A DNA stretch of 64,000 nt from Paenibacillus solani (GCF_001277345.1 NZ_LIUT01000001.1:2813699-2877698); one strand, 5' to 3'. Shown: positions 17,350-25,897, counted from the first letter of the stretch. The notes: a model not told the origin generated them from the letters alone. A program made the numbers and translations.

Positions 17350-17655
17350 TTAATTTACTGCGCCCTCTTCTTCATAAATATACAAAATATCGTCCAAGGA
17401 TTCCTCATATTTCACACGGAGTGAATACCCCTTCAAATACCATAGATCCTGCTCTTCCATAAAAAACGTTAGCTCTTCGGATCGCTCTGTCAATCCAGCT
17501 TCTCTTGGTTCCTCCACCGAAATACCTAGCGAGAAACCGGGATGGAGCCCCCCGCCGGAGCTATATCGTGGAAAGAAGCGGACGAACGTGCCTGCTTGAA
17601 GATCAAGCTCTCTCTTATACCAACGGGCTGCCTGATCACTGACTTGAATTTGCAT
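17350..17655 (-). CDS. HesB/YneR-like iron-sulfur-fold protein
   Basis: About 101 residues beginning MQIQVSDQAARWYKRELDL, with TFVRFFPRYSSGGG and HPGFSLGISVEEP in the middle. This is the HesB-like fold of the YneR/YqkB group, which lacks the three cysteines of true A-type Fe-S carriers; none is present here either. ATG 17655 is used because GGAGGG (17668-17673) is well spaced from it, whereas the GTG at 17667 abuts that site. The function of cysteine-less members is unknown. Confidence 0.82.
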   Translation of the reverse strand: MQIQVSDQAARWYKRELDLQAGTFVRFFPRYSSGGGLHPGFSLGISVEEPREAGLTERSEELTFFMEEQDLWYLKGYSLRVKYEESLDDILYIYEEEGAVN

Positions 17656-17869
17656 GCTGCCGTACACCCTCCTTTAGATATCATATATTGTGGTCCCTGT
17701 CTTCTTGAGGACTGGAGATCTTAGGGACGGTATCATCCAGTGAGATGTAATATTATCATAACGCATACATATGCTCGGTTACAAATCATTTTGATAAATA
17801 AATAGTGACATAAAGAGCTATCCCAGTAGGCTTTTTCAAGTATCTTTATAGCGAAACGAAAAAATAAGT

Positions 17870-17899
17870 TTGACACATTCCAGTTCATGGTGATAAAAT
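17870..17899 (+). promoter_or_regulatory. Promoter of the leader-bmrCD-like operon
   Basis: TTGACA (17870-17875) and TAAAAT (17894-17899) are spaced by 18 bp. Transcription would begin near 17906 and give a leader of about 360 nt before the first exporter gene. The gap 17656-17958 otherwise holds only AT-rich sequence. Confidence 0.65.
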
Positions 17900-17958
17900 T
17901 CAGTCCATACGAGATCAGATTGAATAAAATGTAAATTCAAGAAGAAAGGGTGAGTGAC

Positions 17959-18096
17959 ATGTTGAAACTGTTTGCAATGGATCAAGATCATCTGGATCAT
18001 AAGTTCTTACAATTTAATATGGATCGACTCCCCACAGATGCTGTGTCATCGTCATCCAGTCTCGTTCATACTGCAGCCAATGCTGTAACTCGATAA
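17959..18096 (+). CDS. Leader peptide upstream of the heterodimeric ABC exporter (BmrB-like)
   Basis: A 45-codon ORF with AAAGGGTGAG upstream of ATG 17959, placed between a good promoter and an intrinsic terminator ahead of two ABC exporter genes. The product (MLKLFAMDQDHLDHKF...) has no domain. The arrangement matches the B. subtilis bmrB-bmrC-bmrD operon, where translation of a short leader ORF controls read-through of a terminator when antibiotics slow ribosomes. The match rests on layout, not on peptide similarity, which I cannot test here. Confidence 0.6.
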   Translation: MLKLFAMDQDHLDHKFLQFNMDRLPTDAVSSSSSLVHTAANAVTR

Positions 18097-18116
18097 GAAC
18101 GAAGCTGCTAACTGCT

Positions 18117-18211
18117 GCACGGAAATCATGGGAGGTCATGATCACCGTGCGTAATGATAAGTTCAAGATTAATGAAGCATATCTTCCGTCGCCGGATGAT
18201 ATGCTTTTTTT
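18117..18211 (+). promoter_or_regulatory. Transcription attenuator of the bmrCD-like operon
   Basis: Two stem-loops follow the leader ORF. The first has arms GCACGG (18117-18122) and ATCATG (18125-18130) pairing with CATGAT (18137-18142) and CCGTGC (18145-18150), with GGAGGT in the loop. The second is an intrinsic terminator: AAGCATATC (18175-18183) pairs with GATATGCTT (18198-18206), with an inner TCC/GGA, ending in seven T residues. An alternative pairing, TGCAGC (18072-18077, inside the leader ORF) with GCTGCA (18114-18119), would compete with the first stem. A second 47-codon frame (18138-18281) crosses the terminator and overlaps the exporter start, but its ribosome-binding site is too close to its ATG. 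Confidence 0.65.
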
Positions 18212-18264
18212 GGTTTTGCAGATGAAATACGATGCCATAACGACATACGAAAGGAAGGGATCAC

Positions 18265-20022
18265 GTGTTTGCCGTACTTAAAAATTTAGGCTGGTTCTTC
18301 AAACAAGAGAAAAAACGGTATTTGATCGGTCTTGCGATGCTCATCTTCTGCGGATTGGTTGAGCTGCTTCCGCCGCTGCTGCTCGGAAATGCCATTGACG
18401 ATATCGTAAGCAGCTCCATCACCTGGGCTTCTCTCATCCAGTATCTGCTTATGATCCTCGGGATCGTCGCAGTTGTATACTGCGCTACTTACATATGGAT
18501 GCATCGATTATTTGGAGGAGCAAATCTCGTCGAACGCCTGCTCCGCACCCGATACATGAATCATTTGCTGCGGATGCTCCCGCCGTTCTTCGAGCGTAAC
18601 CGTACCGGTGATTTGATGGCCAAGGCCACCAATGACCTTCGCTCCGTAGCAGCGACCGCCGGCTTCGGCATGCTTGTCATGACGGACTCCACCATATACC
18701 TGGTCGTCGTCCTGTTCGCCATGGGATTCATTGTCAGCTGGAAACTGACACTCGCGGCCATTCTGCCCATGCCGATCATTGCCATTGGCATGGTTATCTA
18801 TGGGAAAGCCATTCATAAGCGTTACACGCTGGCGCAGGATGCTTTCGGCGACATGAACGACCAGGTTCTGGAATCTGTAGCCGGCGTGCGTGTCGTACGT
18901 GCTTATGTCCAGGAGCGCGCAGATCAACAGCGTTTCCAGGACATTACGGACGATGTATATCGCAAAAATCTTGCGGTTGCCAAGGTAGACGCCTTATTCG
19001 AACCGACAATCAATTTTTCCATCGGCCTCAGCTATGTTATCGGTTTAACCTATGGGGTGTACATGGTGTTCCAGAATCAAATCACGCTCGGAGATCTCGT
19101 ATCGTTCAACATGTACCTCGGGATGATGATTTGGCCGATGTTCGCGATCGGAGAATTGATCAACATCATGCAGCGCGGAAACGCTTCGCTGGATCGGGTC
19201 AACGAAACCTTAAAGACCCCGCCAGATGTTACCGACACCGCGAACCCAGCAGAAGTAAATATACCGGAAACCATTCAGTTTAAGGATGTTACCTTCCGTT
19301 ATCCATCCTCTACAATTGATAATTTGAAACATATCAACTTTACACTGGATAAAGGTCAGACGCTCGGGGTCGTAGGGCGCACAGGGAGCGGTAAATCAAC
19401 GCTGCTGAAACAGCTACTCCATGAGTACCCTACCGGAACCGGCGAAATTCTCATATCGGACGTATCGATGGAATCTCTGGCAACCGACCAGCTCCACAGC
19501 TGGATCGGCTATGTTCCGCAAGAACAAATCCTATTCTCCAAGACGGTGCGTCAGAACATCCAGTTCGGCAAAAAGGATGCCAGTGACGAACGTATTATGG
19601 AAGCCATCACCACCGCCGCTTTTGACCGTGATCTGGTTACCCTCTCCGACGGTCTTGATACCATTGTCGGCGAGAAAGGCGTAGCGTTATCCGGCGGACA
19701 AAAACAAAGAGTCTCACTGGCCCGAGCATTTATCGGTGACCCGGAAATCTTGATCTTGGACGATTCCTTGTCCGCTGTGGACGCCCGGACGGAAGCCAGA
19801 ATCATCGATAATATCCGGAGCAAACGCGCCGGCAAGACGACTCTCATCTCAACACACCGTCTCTCTGCCGTACAGCATGCTGACCTGATCGTTGTGCTGG
19901 AAGACGGTAGAATTACGGAGCAAGGAACCCATGATGAACTGCTGGAGCTTGGCGGCTGGTACCGTGAACAATTCGAACGCCAGCAGGTAGAAAACAATCT
20001 GACCTCGGAGGAGGTGTCTTAA
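18265..20022 (+). CDS. bmrC: Heterodimeric multidrug ABC exporter subunit, BmrC-like
   Basis: 585 residues, the same length as B. subtilis BmrC (YheI). A six-helix permease is followed by an ATPase with Walker A GRTGSGKST (about 371-379), LSGGQKQR (about 476-483) and Walker B ILILDDSLSAVD (about 495-506). The residue after the Walker B aspartate is Asp instead of the catalytic Glu, the hallmark of the degenerate site in heterodimeric exporters. The H-loop STHRLS is present. GTG 18265 follows AAGGAAGGG. The partner gene begins directly after the stop. Expected role: export of drugs and other amphipathic compounds. Confidence 0.92.
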   Translation: MFAVLKNLGWFFKQEKKRYLIGLAMLIFCGLVELLPPLLLGNAIDDIVSSSITWASLIQYLLMILGIVAVVYCATYIWMHRLFGGANLVERLLRTRYMNHLLRMLPPFFERNRTGDLMAKATNDLRSVAATAGFGMLVMTDSTIYLVVVLFAMGFIVSWKLTLAAILPMPIIAIGMVIYGKAIHKRYTLAQDAFGDMNDQVLESVAGVRVVRAYVQERADQQRFQDITDDVYRKNLAVAKVDALFEPTINFSIGLSYVIGLTYGVYMVFQNQITLGDLVSFNMYLGMMIWPMFAIGELINIMQRGNASLDRVNETLKTPPDVTDTANPAEVNIPETIQFKDVTFRYPSSTIDNLKHINFTLDKGQTLGVVGRTGSGKSTLLKQLLHEYPTGTGEILISDVSMESLATDQLHSWIGYVPQEQILFSKTVRQNIQFGKKDASDERIMEAITTAAFDRDLVTLSDGLDTIVGEKGVALSGGQKQRVSLARAFIGDPEILILDDSLSAVDARTEARIIDNIRSKRAGKTTLISTHRLSAVQHADLIVVLEDGRITEQGTHDELLELGGWYREQFERQQVENNLTSEEVS

Positions 20023-22128
20023 TTGACTCCCAGTGACACGACCATATCGAATGAATCCGGAATGGCAAAACGGCTATTCCGGTATGCCTTAACGGCAAAA
20101 GGCACCTTCATCACCGCCTTGATTCTGCTCGCTATCGGCGTAGCGGCAGAGCTCGCCGGCCCCTTCATCGCAAAAACGATGATTGACGAGCATATTCTGG
20201 GCATCGAGCGCCCTTATTACGAAACGTCGCAAGCTCAAGGTGCTTCATCCTATAACGGGACTTATTATAAACGTGAGGATCGCTTCCAAGAAGGTGAGAC
20301 GAAGGGACAGGAAGTACGCCTCGTTCAGGCAGGCCGCAGCTTCTATTTCATTGATGAGCCGGTAGCCCGAACTGAAGGCAACCGCTCCTTTAAAGACGGT
20401 ATTATATCCATTTCTTACGGTTCAGAAGAATTGCAGTATTCGGCTGTCAAGTTAACCAAGGAACAGCTGTTTCAATTTTATAAACCAGAGATTCCCAGCA
20501 TCTACAAGCTGGTCGGACTATTCCTGATCTGTCTGCTGATCTCCATGATTACGGTGTTCGGCAGGACCTACTGGCTGCAATCCGCAGCCAATCGGGTCAT
20601 CCAGAAGCTGCGTACCGATGTATATGCCCATATTCAGCGGCTGCCCGTCAACTTCTTTGATAATTTACCGGCTGGGAAAGTGGTTTCCCGGGTAACCAAT
20701 GATACAGAAGCGGTAAAAGACCTATTCGTTGCAGTATTGTCCAATTTCAGCTCTGGCGCCGTGTATATCACGGGTGTTTATGTCGCCTTGTTCCTGCTGG
20801 ATGTCAGACTTGGCCTGATCAGTTTGTTTGTTATTCCTATGCTGGTTGTATGGACTATCCTGTACCGTAAATTTGCAACCAAATACAATACGGTTATCCG
20901 CTCCCGACTGAGCGAGATTAACGCTATCATTAATGAATCCATTCAGGGGATGGCCATTATTCGTGTATTCCGCCGCCAAAAAGCGACCCAGGAAGAGTTC
21001 GAGGCGCTGAATGCTGACTATATGGCTCATCAGAACAAAATGCTCAATCTGAACTCCTTCACCACACACAACCTGGTGAATGTGCTGCGTAACGTCTCCT
21101 TTGTAGTCGTGCTTTGGTATTTCGGATCGGCCTCATTGAACGGTGCGGGCATCGTCTCAATCGGTGTACTCTACGCCTTCGTTGATCTGCTTGGCCGCAT
21201 GTTCCAGCCGATAACAGGCATGGTTAACCAGCTGGCCGCCCTCGATACCTCCATCGTTTCCGCCAAACGGGTATTTGAGCTGATGGATGAAACAGGCGAA
21301 AAGGTAACGGACGGCAGCATGCCGCGTTATTTAGGAAATGTGGAGTTTCAAGATGTATCGTTCGCTTACAAGAAGGACTATGTACTTAAGAACATTTCAT
21401 TTGAAGCGAAACAGGGTCAGACTGTGGCGCTTGTCGGACATACTGGCTCCGGGAAGAGCTCCATCATCAATCTGCTGTTTCGATTTTATGACCCGCAGAA
21501 AGGCACGATTACCATTGATGGGCAGCCTGTGACCGATATTCCTAAGCAATGGCTCCGCAAGCATATGGGAATCGTCCTGCAAGACCCGTATCTGTTCACC
21601 GGTACGATTGCTTCGAATGTCAGTCTGGGTGACCCGAGTATTACACGGGAACAAGTGGAGCAAGCACTTCGCGACGTGGGTGCCGATAGACTGCTTGCTC
21701 ATCTTCCACAAGGCTTTGATGAGCCGGTACTGGAGAAGGGGAGCACACTGTCAGCCGGTCAGCGCCAGCTAATCTCTTTTGCCCGGGCTTTGGCGTTCAA
21801 CCCGGCCATCCTGATTCTTGATGAAGCCACTGCGAACATCGATACGGAAACGGAAGCCTTGATCCAAGAAGCACTGGAGGTTCTGAAGCGTGGACGTACG
21901 ACATTCATCATTGCCCACCGCTTATCTACGATCCGCAGCGCCGACCAGATTCTGGTCCTTCACCGCGGAGAAATTGTAGAACAGGGATCCCATGACGAAT
22001 TGATGGCCCTAGGCGGAAGATACTTTAAAATGTATCAGCTTCAGCAAGGCAGCACGCCATCGATTTCAGAGAATAAGGAAACCGTGATGGCCGCTTCCAA
22101 CAGTAACATGGCCGGTGGTCATGTGTAA
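20023..22128 (+). CDS. bmrD: Heterodimeric multidrug ABC exporter subunit, BmrD-like
   Basis: 701 residues (B. subtilis BmrD is 673). After the first helix comes an extracytoplasmic insertion of about 100 residues (about 62-160), the feature that distinguishes BmrD. The ATPase has Walker A GHTGSGKSS (about 472-480), an altered signature LSAGQRQL (about 576-583), canonical Walker B ILILDEATANID with the catalytic Glu, and the H-loop IAHRLS. It therefore supplies the competent catalytic base, and its partner supplies the standard signature. Start is TTG 20023, directly after the bmrC stop, behind GGAGGAGG. The C-terminus carries a low-complexity 25-residue tail. Confidence 0.92.
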   Translation: MTPSDTTISNESGMAKRLFRYALTAKGTFITALILLAIGVAAELAGPFIAKTMIDEHILGIERPYYETSQAQGASSYNGTYYKREDRFQEGETKGQEVRLVQAGRSFYFIDEPVARTEGNRSFKDGIISISYGSEELQYSAVKLTKEQLFQFYKPEIPSIYKLVGLFLICLLISMITVFGRTYWLQSAANRVIQKLRTDVYAHIQRLPVNFFDNLPAGKVVSRVTNDTEAVKDLFVAVLSNFSSGAVYITGVYVALFLLDVRLGLISLFVIPMLVVWTILYRKFATKYNTVIRSRLSEINAIINESIQGMAIIRVFRRQKATQEEFEALNADYMAHQNKMLNLNSFTTHNLVNVLRNVSFVVVLWYFGSASLNGAGIVSIGVLYAFVDLLGRMFQPITGMVNQLAALDTSIVSAKRVFELMDETGEKVTDGSMPRYLGNVEFQDVSFAYKKDYVLKNISFEAKQGQTVALVGHTGSGKSSIINLLFRFYDPQKGTITIDGQPVTDIPKQWLRKHMGIVLQDPYLFTGTIASNVSLGDPSITREQVEQALRDVGADRLLAHLPQGFDEPVLEKGSTLSAGQRQLISFARALAFNPAILILDEATANIDTETEALIQEALEVLKRGRTTFIIAHRLSTIRSADQILVLHRGEIVEQGSHDELMALGGRYFKMYQLQQGSTPSISENKETVMAASNSNMAGGHV

Positions 22129-22237
22129 TCAGAAAACCTCCACGCTTCTGTGGTGACAAATAATAAAAGGCTGCCCCAAAAGTAGATCTGTTTTTTTAAC
22201 GAACACCTCATTAGATGAAAAATCACAAAAAAACAAA

Positions 22238-22282
22238 AAAATGGCGGCATCAGAAATCAATTCTGTGCCGCCATTTCTTTAT
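22238..22282. terminator. Terminator-like stem after the bmrCD-like operon
   Basis: AAATGGCGGCA pairs exactly with TGCCGCCATTT around a 16-nt loop, with T-rich sequence on the plus side and A-rich sequence before it. It can serve either strand. Confidence 0.7.
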
Positions 22283-22556
22283 TTTGGTCAAACGCCGCCT
22301 TCTCAAAGAAATTGTGAGCGAGTGAAAACCATCCGGCCTCAAGGCAGACCCCGAAGCAGAAAACGTCTGAACCCTCAGTAATTTATGATTAGATCAAACA
22401 CACTTTACGGTTCAATCATTCTTCGTATGGACAGTGACTTAGACACTTTCATTCTACCAAAGCGTGCTTTCCTTGTGTTATCTGTTTTTAATGGATGACT
22501 ATGCACGAAGCAGCGGAGAGGACGAAACGATTCCGGACCAGCGGTAGCGGTAGCCT

Positions 22557-22608
22557 TTGCCCCCGAATTTCTTCCTTTCTAGAGTCATTCCAAGAAATTT
22601 GGGGGCAA
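22557..22608. repeat. Large 17-bp palindromic stem in non-coding DNA
   Basis: TTGCCCCCGAATTTCTT (22557-22573) pairs with AAGAAATTTGGGGGCAA (22592-22608), with a single G-T wobble and an 18-nt loop. Outside it GAAACG (22524-22529) can pair with CGTTTC (22624-22629), so a compound structure of more than 100 nt is possible. Its function is unknown. Confidence 0.65.
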
Positions 22609-22651
22609 CAGCGAGGGGAAGAACGTTTCGTACGCGGAGCGTCTTGCACGC

Positions 22652-22706
22652 AAATAGAAGCTGCCCCTAAGATCTGGTGATCTGTTGGAGCAGCCTTTTA
22701 TTTGTT
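22652..22706. terminator. Terminator-like hairpin closing the non-coding block
   Basis: AAGCTGC..AGATC pairs with GATCT..GCAGCCTT, followed on the plus strand by TTATTTGTTG. On the minus strand it would lie just downstream of the SLH gene that ends at 22741. Confidence 0.55.
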
Positions 22707-22740
22707 GTTCTATTTTCTATTCAGCGATTAGATTGGCAGT

Positions 22741-23667
22741 TTACTTCGTAAACTCGATAATACCGGCTGCTTGGACATTCACTTTGGTATATTTGGATGG
22801 CACGATGACGTCATCGGAAGCCGATGAAATGACTTGTGGATACATCATATCCGGGTCGGGCTGCAGAACTTTGTAATAAATCACTGCTTCGTTGTCTGTA
22901 ACATAGTCGACCGAAGTGATTTTGATGCCATACCCGGGATGTGGTAACTCATGCTTGGTTACTGTCACTTTGTTCTGAGCATCGTCTACCCTCGAAATGC
23001 TAATGCTCACGTTTGGATCCATCTTTCCTGGCTCCTTGGGTATGTTGTTCTTCTGATGCTGCTCAATGAATTGAACCGATTGGTACGCAAGTTCTGCTGC
23101 CTCCATCCGTGTCATACTCTTCGCAGGATAAAACTTATCATGGTCATCGAGTTTTGCTATTTTGGTTAACAGCAGAAATTGAACAGCCCCCCGGCTCTCC
23201 TCTTTCATCTGATCCTCGTCAGCCACATGCAGATACATCATAATCAGTGGATAATTACCCGTCTTCTGAATCGCTTCCGAGAGCAGAACTGCAAACCCTT
23301 CACGCGTTATAGGCTCATTCCATTTCATGTCAGCGGATACGGATAATCCGTTCTGAGCCGCAATATTGACAGCATTAGCATACCAGGCATGCTTCGGCAC
23401 GCTGTCAAAGGAGCGCCCCGTAAAGTTCGGCTGTACCTTCAGGTCCGCCAGGTTGACAATCATCTGTATCGCTTGCGCGGTCTTTATCGTCTCAGCCGGA
23501 GCGAATCGCTCTGTGCTAATCCCTTGTATAATTCCTTTGGCTTGCAGCTCTTTCACCATCGAAATAGAATTCTCCTCTTGGATATCGGTGAAGGCAGAAG
23601 CGCCGCTGGCTCCGAGCAAAGAAGATGCGACAAGCACTGCCGTCAACCATTTCATCGTGTTCTTCAT
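22741..23667 (-). CDS. SLH-domain surface protein with PrcB-type C-terminal domain
   Basis: 308 residues with a signal peptide (MKNTMKWLTAVLVASSLLG, cleavage near ASA 24-26). Three SLH-like repeats follow (starting FTDIQEENS near 27, FDSVPKHAWYANAVN near 89, and a divergent third to about 215). SLH repeats bind pyruvylated cell-wall polymer and hold proteins on the surface. The C-terminal 80 residues (YGIKITSVDYVTDNEAVIYY onward) resemble the PrcB_C/protease-complex-inhibitor module. AGGAGGTG lies before ATG 23667. It is single-gene, flanked by terminators. Role inferred: a wall-anchored protein that may inhibit or regulate a protease. Confidence 0.85.
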   Translation of the reverse strand: MKNTMKWLTAVLVASSLLGASGASAFTDIQEENSISMVKELQAKGIIQGISTERFAPAETIKTAQAIQMIVNLADLKVQPNFTGRSFDSVPKHAWYANAVNIAAQNGLSVSADMKWNEPITREGFAVLLSEAIQKTGNYPLIMMYLHVADEDQMKEESRGAVQFLLLTKIAKLDDHDKFYPAKSMTRMEAAELAYQSVQFIEQHQKNNIPKEPGKMDPNVSISISRVDDAQNKVTVTKHELPHPGYGIKITSVDYVTDNEAVIYYKVLQPDPDMMYPQVISSASDDVIVPSKYTKVNVQAAGIIEFTK

Positions 23668-23734
23668 ATTTACACCTCCTATGATCTCTGACGCAGAGGT
23701 GCTGGAATATGTTTCATCTCAGCGCTCATTCCTG

Positions 23735-24199
23735 CTATACACTTTTCTCGCCGTCCAAGCCCAGCTTCACGTACATTTCGCGCGAATAACCCTGCAGCTT
23801 CTGCTCAAGAGCCTGGGCCTGATCCTTGAATGCGGTTAACTCCCGAATCATCCGAGAACGTCCCGCCGGACTGAATGTTTCATGAATCCGCTCTTTAAAA
23901 TAATCATGGACAATATAGTTTCGCTGCTTCCAGACTTCCTTTAATTGAAGCGTTTCTTCTTCGGAGAACGGAAAGTAATGCTGTATCTCATGTACCAGTT
24001 GGCCCAGAGAGCTGCTTAATTTCCGCTGATATAGTTGGGTGAAATCTTCTTCTGAAGGCACATTTCCTTGGGAAAGCTTGATCAGCATCAACAAATTTGC
24101 AAGCTGCTGTTCAAGGGCCTGTGAATAATACACCGCTAATCCGAAATAGGCAAACAGCTCTTTGGAGTGGTCACTGTCCAACAGTCGAGATTGTTTCAT
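23735..24199 (-). CDS. All-helical protein with HEPN-like R-x4-H motif, unknown
   Basis: 154 residues, almost entirely helical and charged. Residues 93-98 read RNYIVH in a helix (EVWKQRNYIVHDYFKERI), which fits the R-x4-6-H pattern with a polar second residue seen in HEPN ribonucleases. AGGAGGAT lies before ATG 24199. No antitoxin gene is adjacent: the upstream neighbour is an ABC permease and the downstream one the SLH protein. Either a HEPN-type protein of unknown purpose or a coincidental motif; the fold is not proven. Confidence 0.65.
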   Translation of the reverse strand: MKQSRLLDSDHSKELFAYFGLAVYYSQALEQQLANLLMLIKLSQGNVPSEEDFTQLYQRKLSSSLGQLVHEIQHYFPFSEEETLQLKEVWKQRNYIVHDYFKERIHETFSPAGRSRMIRELTAFKDQAQALEQKLQGYSREMYVKLGLDGEKSV

Positions 24200-24278
24200 G
24201 GTATCCTCCTCTAGTATTGGCTGTCTTTACCGTTTCTATTTGTGTATATCCTTATGGTAAAGGAAGATTCCCTCTACT

Positions 24279-25007
24279 TCAACCTACTTTTCGAATCAGC
24301 GCTGCCGCGTCCTTGCGGCAGACCGTCCAGAGATAAATCGCAAGTAATATGAAGCTGTATAGGTATGAATATAATATCGTAACAAAGGTGCTGATCGCAG
24401 ACCGATCTTCTATATGCATGAACAAATCGATCGTGGTGGAGACAGGGGGCAGCACATAGATAATAAACCCGATATTAGAAGGGATTTTCTGTTGCAGGGT
24501 CTGTCCCGCTAATGAAATCACCATGATGATGATCAGCAGGCCAGCCGCCCTTCCCTGGTTCTCTATAAAGCCAAATTGAAAAAAAACTGAGAGAGAAATA
24601 CCGAGCAAAGCTAAGGCCACATGTCCCAAATAACCGAGCGCAAACTCCAACAACGAAATCGGCTTATCAAACATCCCAAACAAAACCGGAAAAAGCACCG
24701 CAAACAAACTAAATATCATAGATAGTAGAGCAGCGGTAAAATACTGGGCGGAATAATATCGGATCGGCTTTCCGCTATGGATAATCAGTAGCATCGACTG
24801 CCGTCCTTGATCGTGATTGAAGAAGTTCAAGCCAAGCCATGCTGAGCCGATAAACAGAAGAGCGGATGTTACCGCATAGCTGCTCATAATCGGATTGGGA
24901 CGATAAGAATAGATCAGCATCACCGATATGATTATAAAAGCGAGGGGAGCAAAATATCGATAGGACCTGGTATAACTGGCCAACAGATAACGAATCATTG
25001 ATATCAT
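24279..25007 (-). CDS. ABC transporter permease subunit
   Basis: 242 residues with six hydrophobic helices (about 17-36, 40-58, 90-112, 122-145, 155-172 and 210-230), in the pattern of ABC-2 type permeases. It ends with a positively charged tail. Its start overlaps the stop of the ATPase gene at 25007, so the pair is translationally coupled. The substrate is unknown. Confidence 0.85.
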   Translation of the reverse strand: MISMIRYLLASYTRSYRYFAPLAFIIISVMLIYSYRPNPIMSSYAVTSALLFIGSAWLGLNFFNHDQGRQSMLLIIHSGKPIRYYSAQYFTAALLSMIFSLFAVLFPVLFGMFDKPISLLEFALGYLGHVALALLGISLSVFFQFGFIENQGRAAGLLIIIMVISLAGQTLQQKIPSNIGFIIYVLPPVSTTIDLFMHIEDRSAISTFVTILYSYLYSFILLAIYLWTVCRKDAAALIRKVG

Positions 25008-25897
25008 TATGTCTCCCCTCCCGCTATCTCCGGTCCCGTCGAGAAGTCCACAGCGCTTGTCATCTCTCCATCCTTGGGCTCAAGCCGAATCAGTGACCCT
25101 CCGGACTGTAAAATATATAGTACGATATCGTCTGTGGCCTGTCTCTCAACGACCATGGATGCAGGAGTACCCCGTGATATCCAATAGAGAAAACCCCTAT
25201 TGTTCTCCAATTCTGTCATCGTGTCCGGATGCACACCAATGAACTCCAGTTTCATTCTGGCGAGCACCGGTTCGTTTTCCAGCATTCCATCCCGCTGGAT
25301 TCGTCCCAGGCGTAGCCTTGTCTCCCGGTCTGCTAACGATGTTATGAGCAGCGGTTCATGTACAGACATCGTTATGGCTGTACCTTGTCTTTTGACTTCA
25401 CGCAATATGCCGATCATCTCCATTTGGGATGACTCATCCAGCCCTGAAAGAGGCTCATCCAAAACCAAAAGTTCAGGCTGACGCAGCAAGGCTTGCATGA
25501 TATTTACCTTTTGCAGCATGCCTTTAGAGCATAGTGTCATCATTATGTCCTGAAGTTGAAATAGATTTAGCATCGCCTGGATTCGCTTCCTGGCTTCCTG
25601 CTTATCCATTCCTTGAATGCGAGCCATATAGCCCAGATATTCAGTAGGACGAAATCGGAGTGCAGGAAATCGTTCGGGTACATATCCTACTCGTAAAGGG
25701 GATACTGCTTCGATTCGAGAACCTTCCGAGGGATAGGCAAGCCCCGCAATCATATGCAGCAAGGTGCTCTTCCCCGCCCCGTTGCTTCCCGTAATCGCAA
25801 CGCATTCACCTCGGGCGATGCTCCAATCGATGTTATGTAAGACGACACTTTTACCAAAGCGCTTATGCACTCCATTTAACCCCAGCAGCTCTTGCAA
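25007..25897 (-). CDS. ABC transporter ATP-binding subunit
   Basis: 296 residues. The ATPase core (about 5-200) has Walker A GSNGAGKST, a weak signature (CSKGMLQKVN in place of LSGGQ), Walker B LLVLDEPLSGLDE and the H-loop SVHEP. A C-terminal extension of about 100 residues has no recognised motif. Start TTG 25897 is preferred, with GGAG (25907-25910) 9 nt upstream; TTG 25906 abuts that site. It forms an importer- or exporter-type pair with the permease that follows. The altered signature is odd but common in ABC-2 systems. Confidence 0.88.
   Translation of the reverse strand: MQELLGLNGVHKRFGKSVVLHNIDWSIARGECVAITGSNGAGKSTLLHMIAGLAYPSEGSRIEAVSPLRVGYVPERFPALRFRPTEYLGYMARIQGMDKQEARKRIQAMLNLFQLQDIMMTLCSKGMLQKVNIMQALLRQPELLVLDEPLSGLDESSQMEMIGILREVKRQGTAITMSVHEPLLITSLADRETRLRLGRIQRDGMLENEPVLARMKLEFIGVHPDTMTELENNRGFLYWISRGTPASMVVERQATDDIVLYILQSGGSLIRLEPKDGEMTSAVDFSTGPEIAGGET

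Larger units (their letters stand above)
22159..22706. repeat. Non-coding block bounded by similar inverted ends, possible degenerate element
   Basis: The 612-bp gap 22129-22740 holds no convincing gene. Its left edge (22159-22190, AATAATAAAAGGCTGCCCC then TAGATCTG) resembles the inverse of its right edge (22670-22706, AGATCT then GGAGCAGCC and TTTTATTTG). Within it lie a terminator-like stem (22238-22282) and a large palindrome (22557-22608). No transposase remnant is visible. It may be a miniature element or a species-specific intergenic repeat. Target-site duplications were not found. Confidence 0.4.

Noticed and set aside
18138..18281. Second leader ORF (47 codons) across the attenuator
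   Set aside because: Its GGAGG is only about 2 nt from the ATG and lies in a hairpin loop. Kept as a note in the attenuator entry rather than called as a gene.
22495..22680. A 61-codon frame in the palindromic block
   Set aside because: It runs through the 17-bp palindrome and the terminator-like end. No reliable site; treated as non-coding.
22157..22706. Intact insertion sequence
   Set aside because: No transposase reading frame or target duplication is visible, only similar inverted edges.
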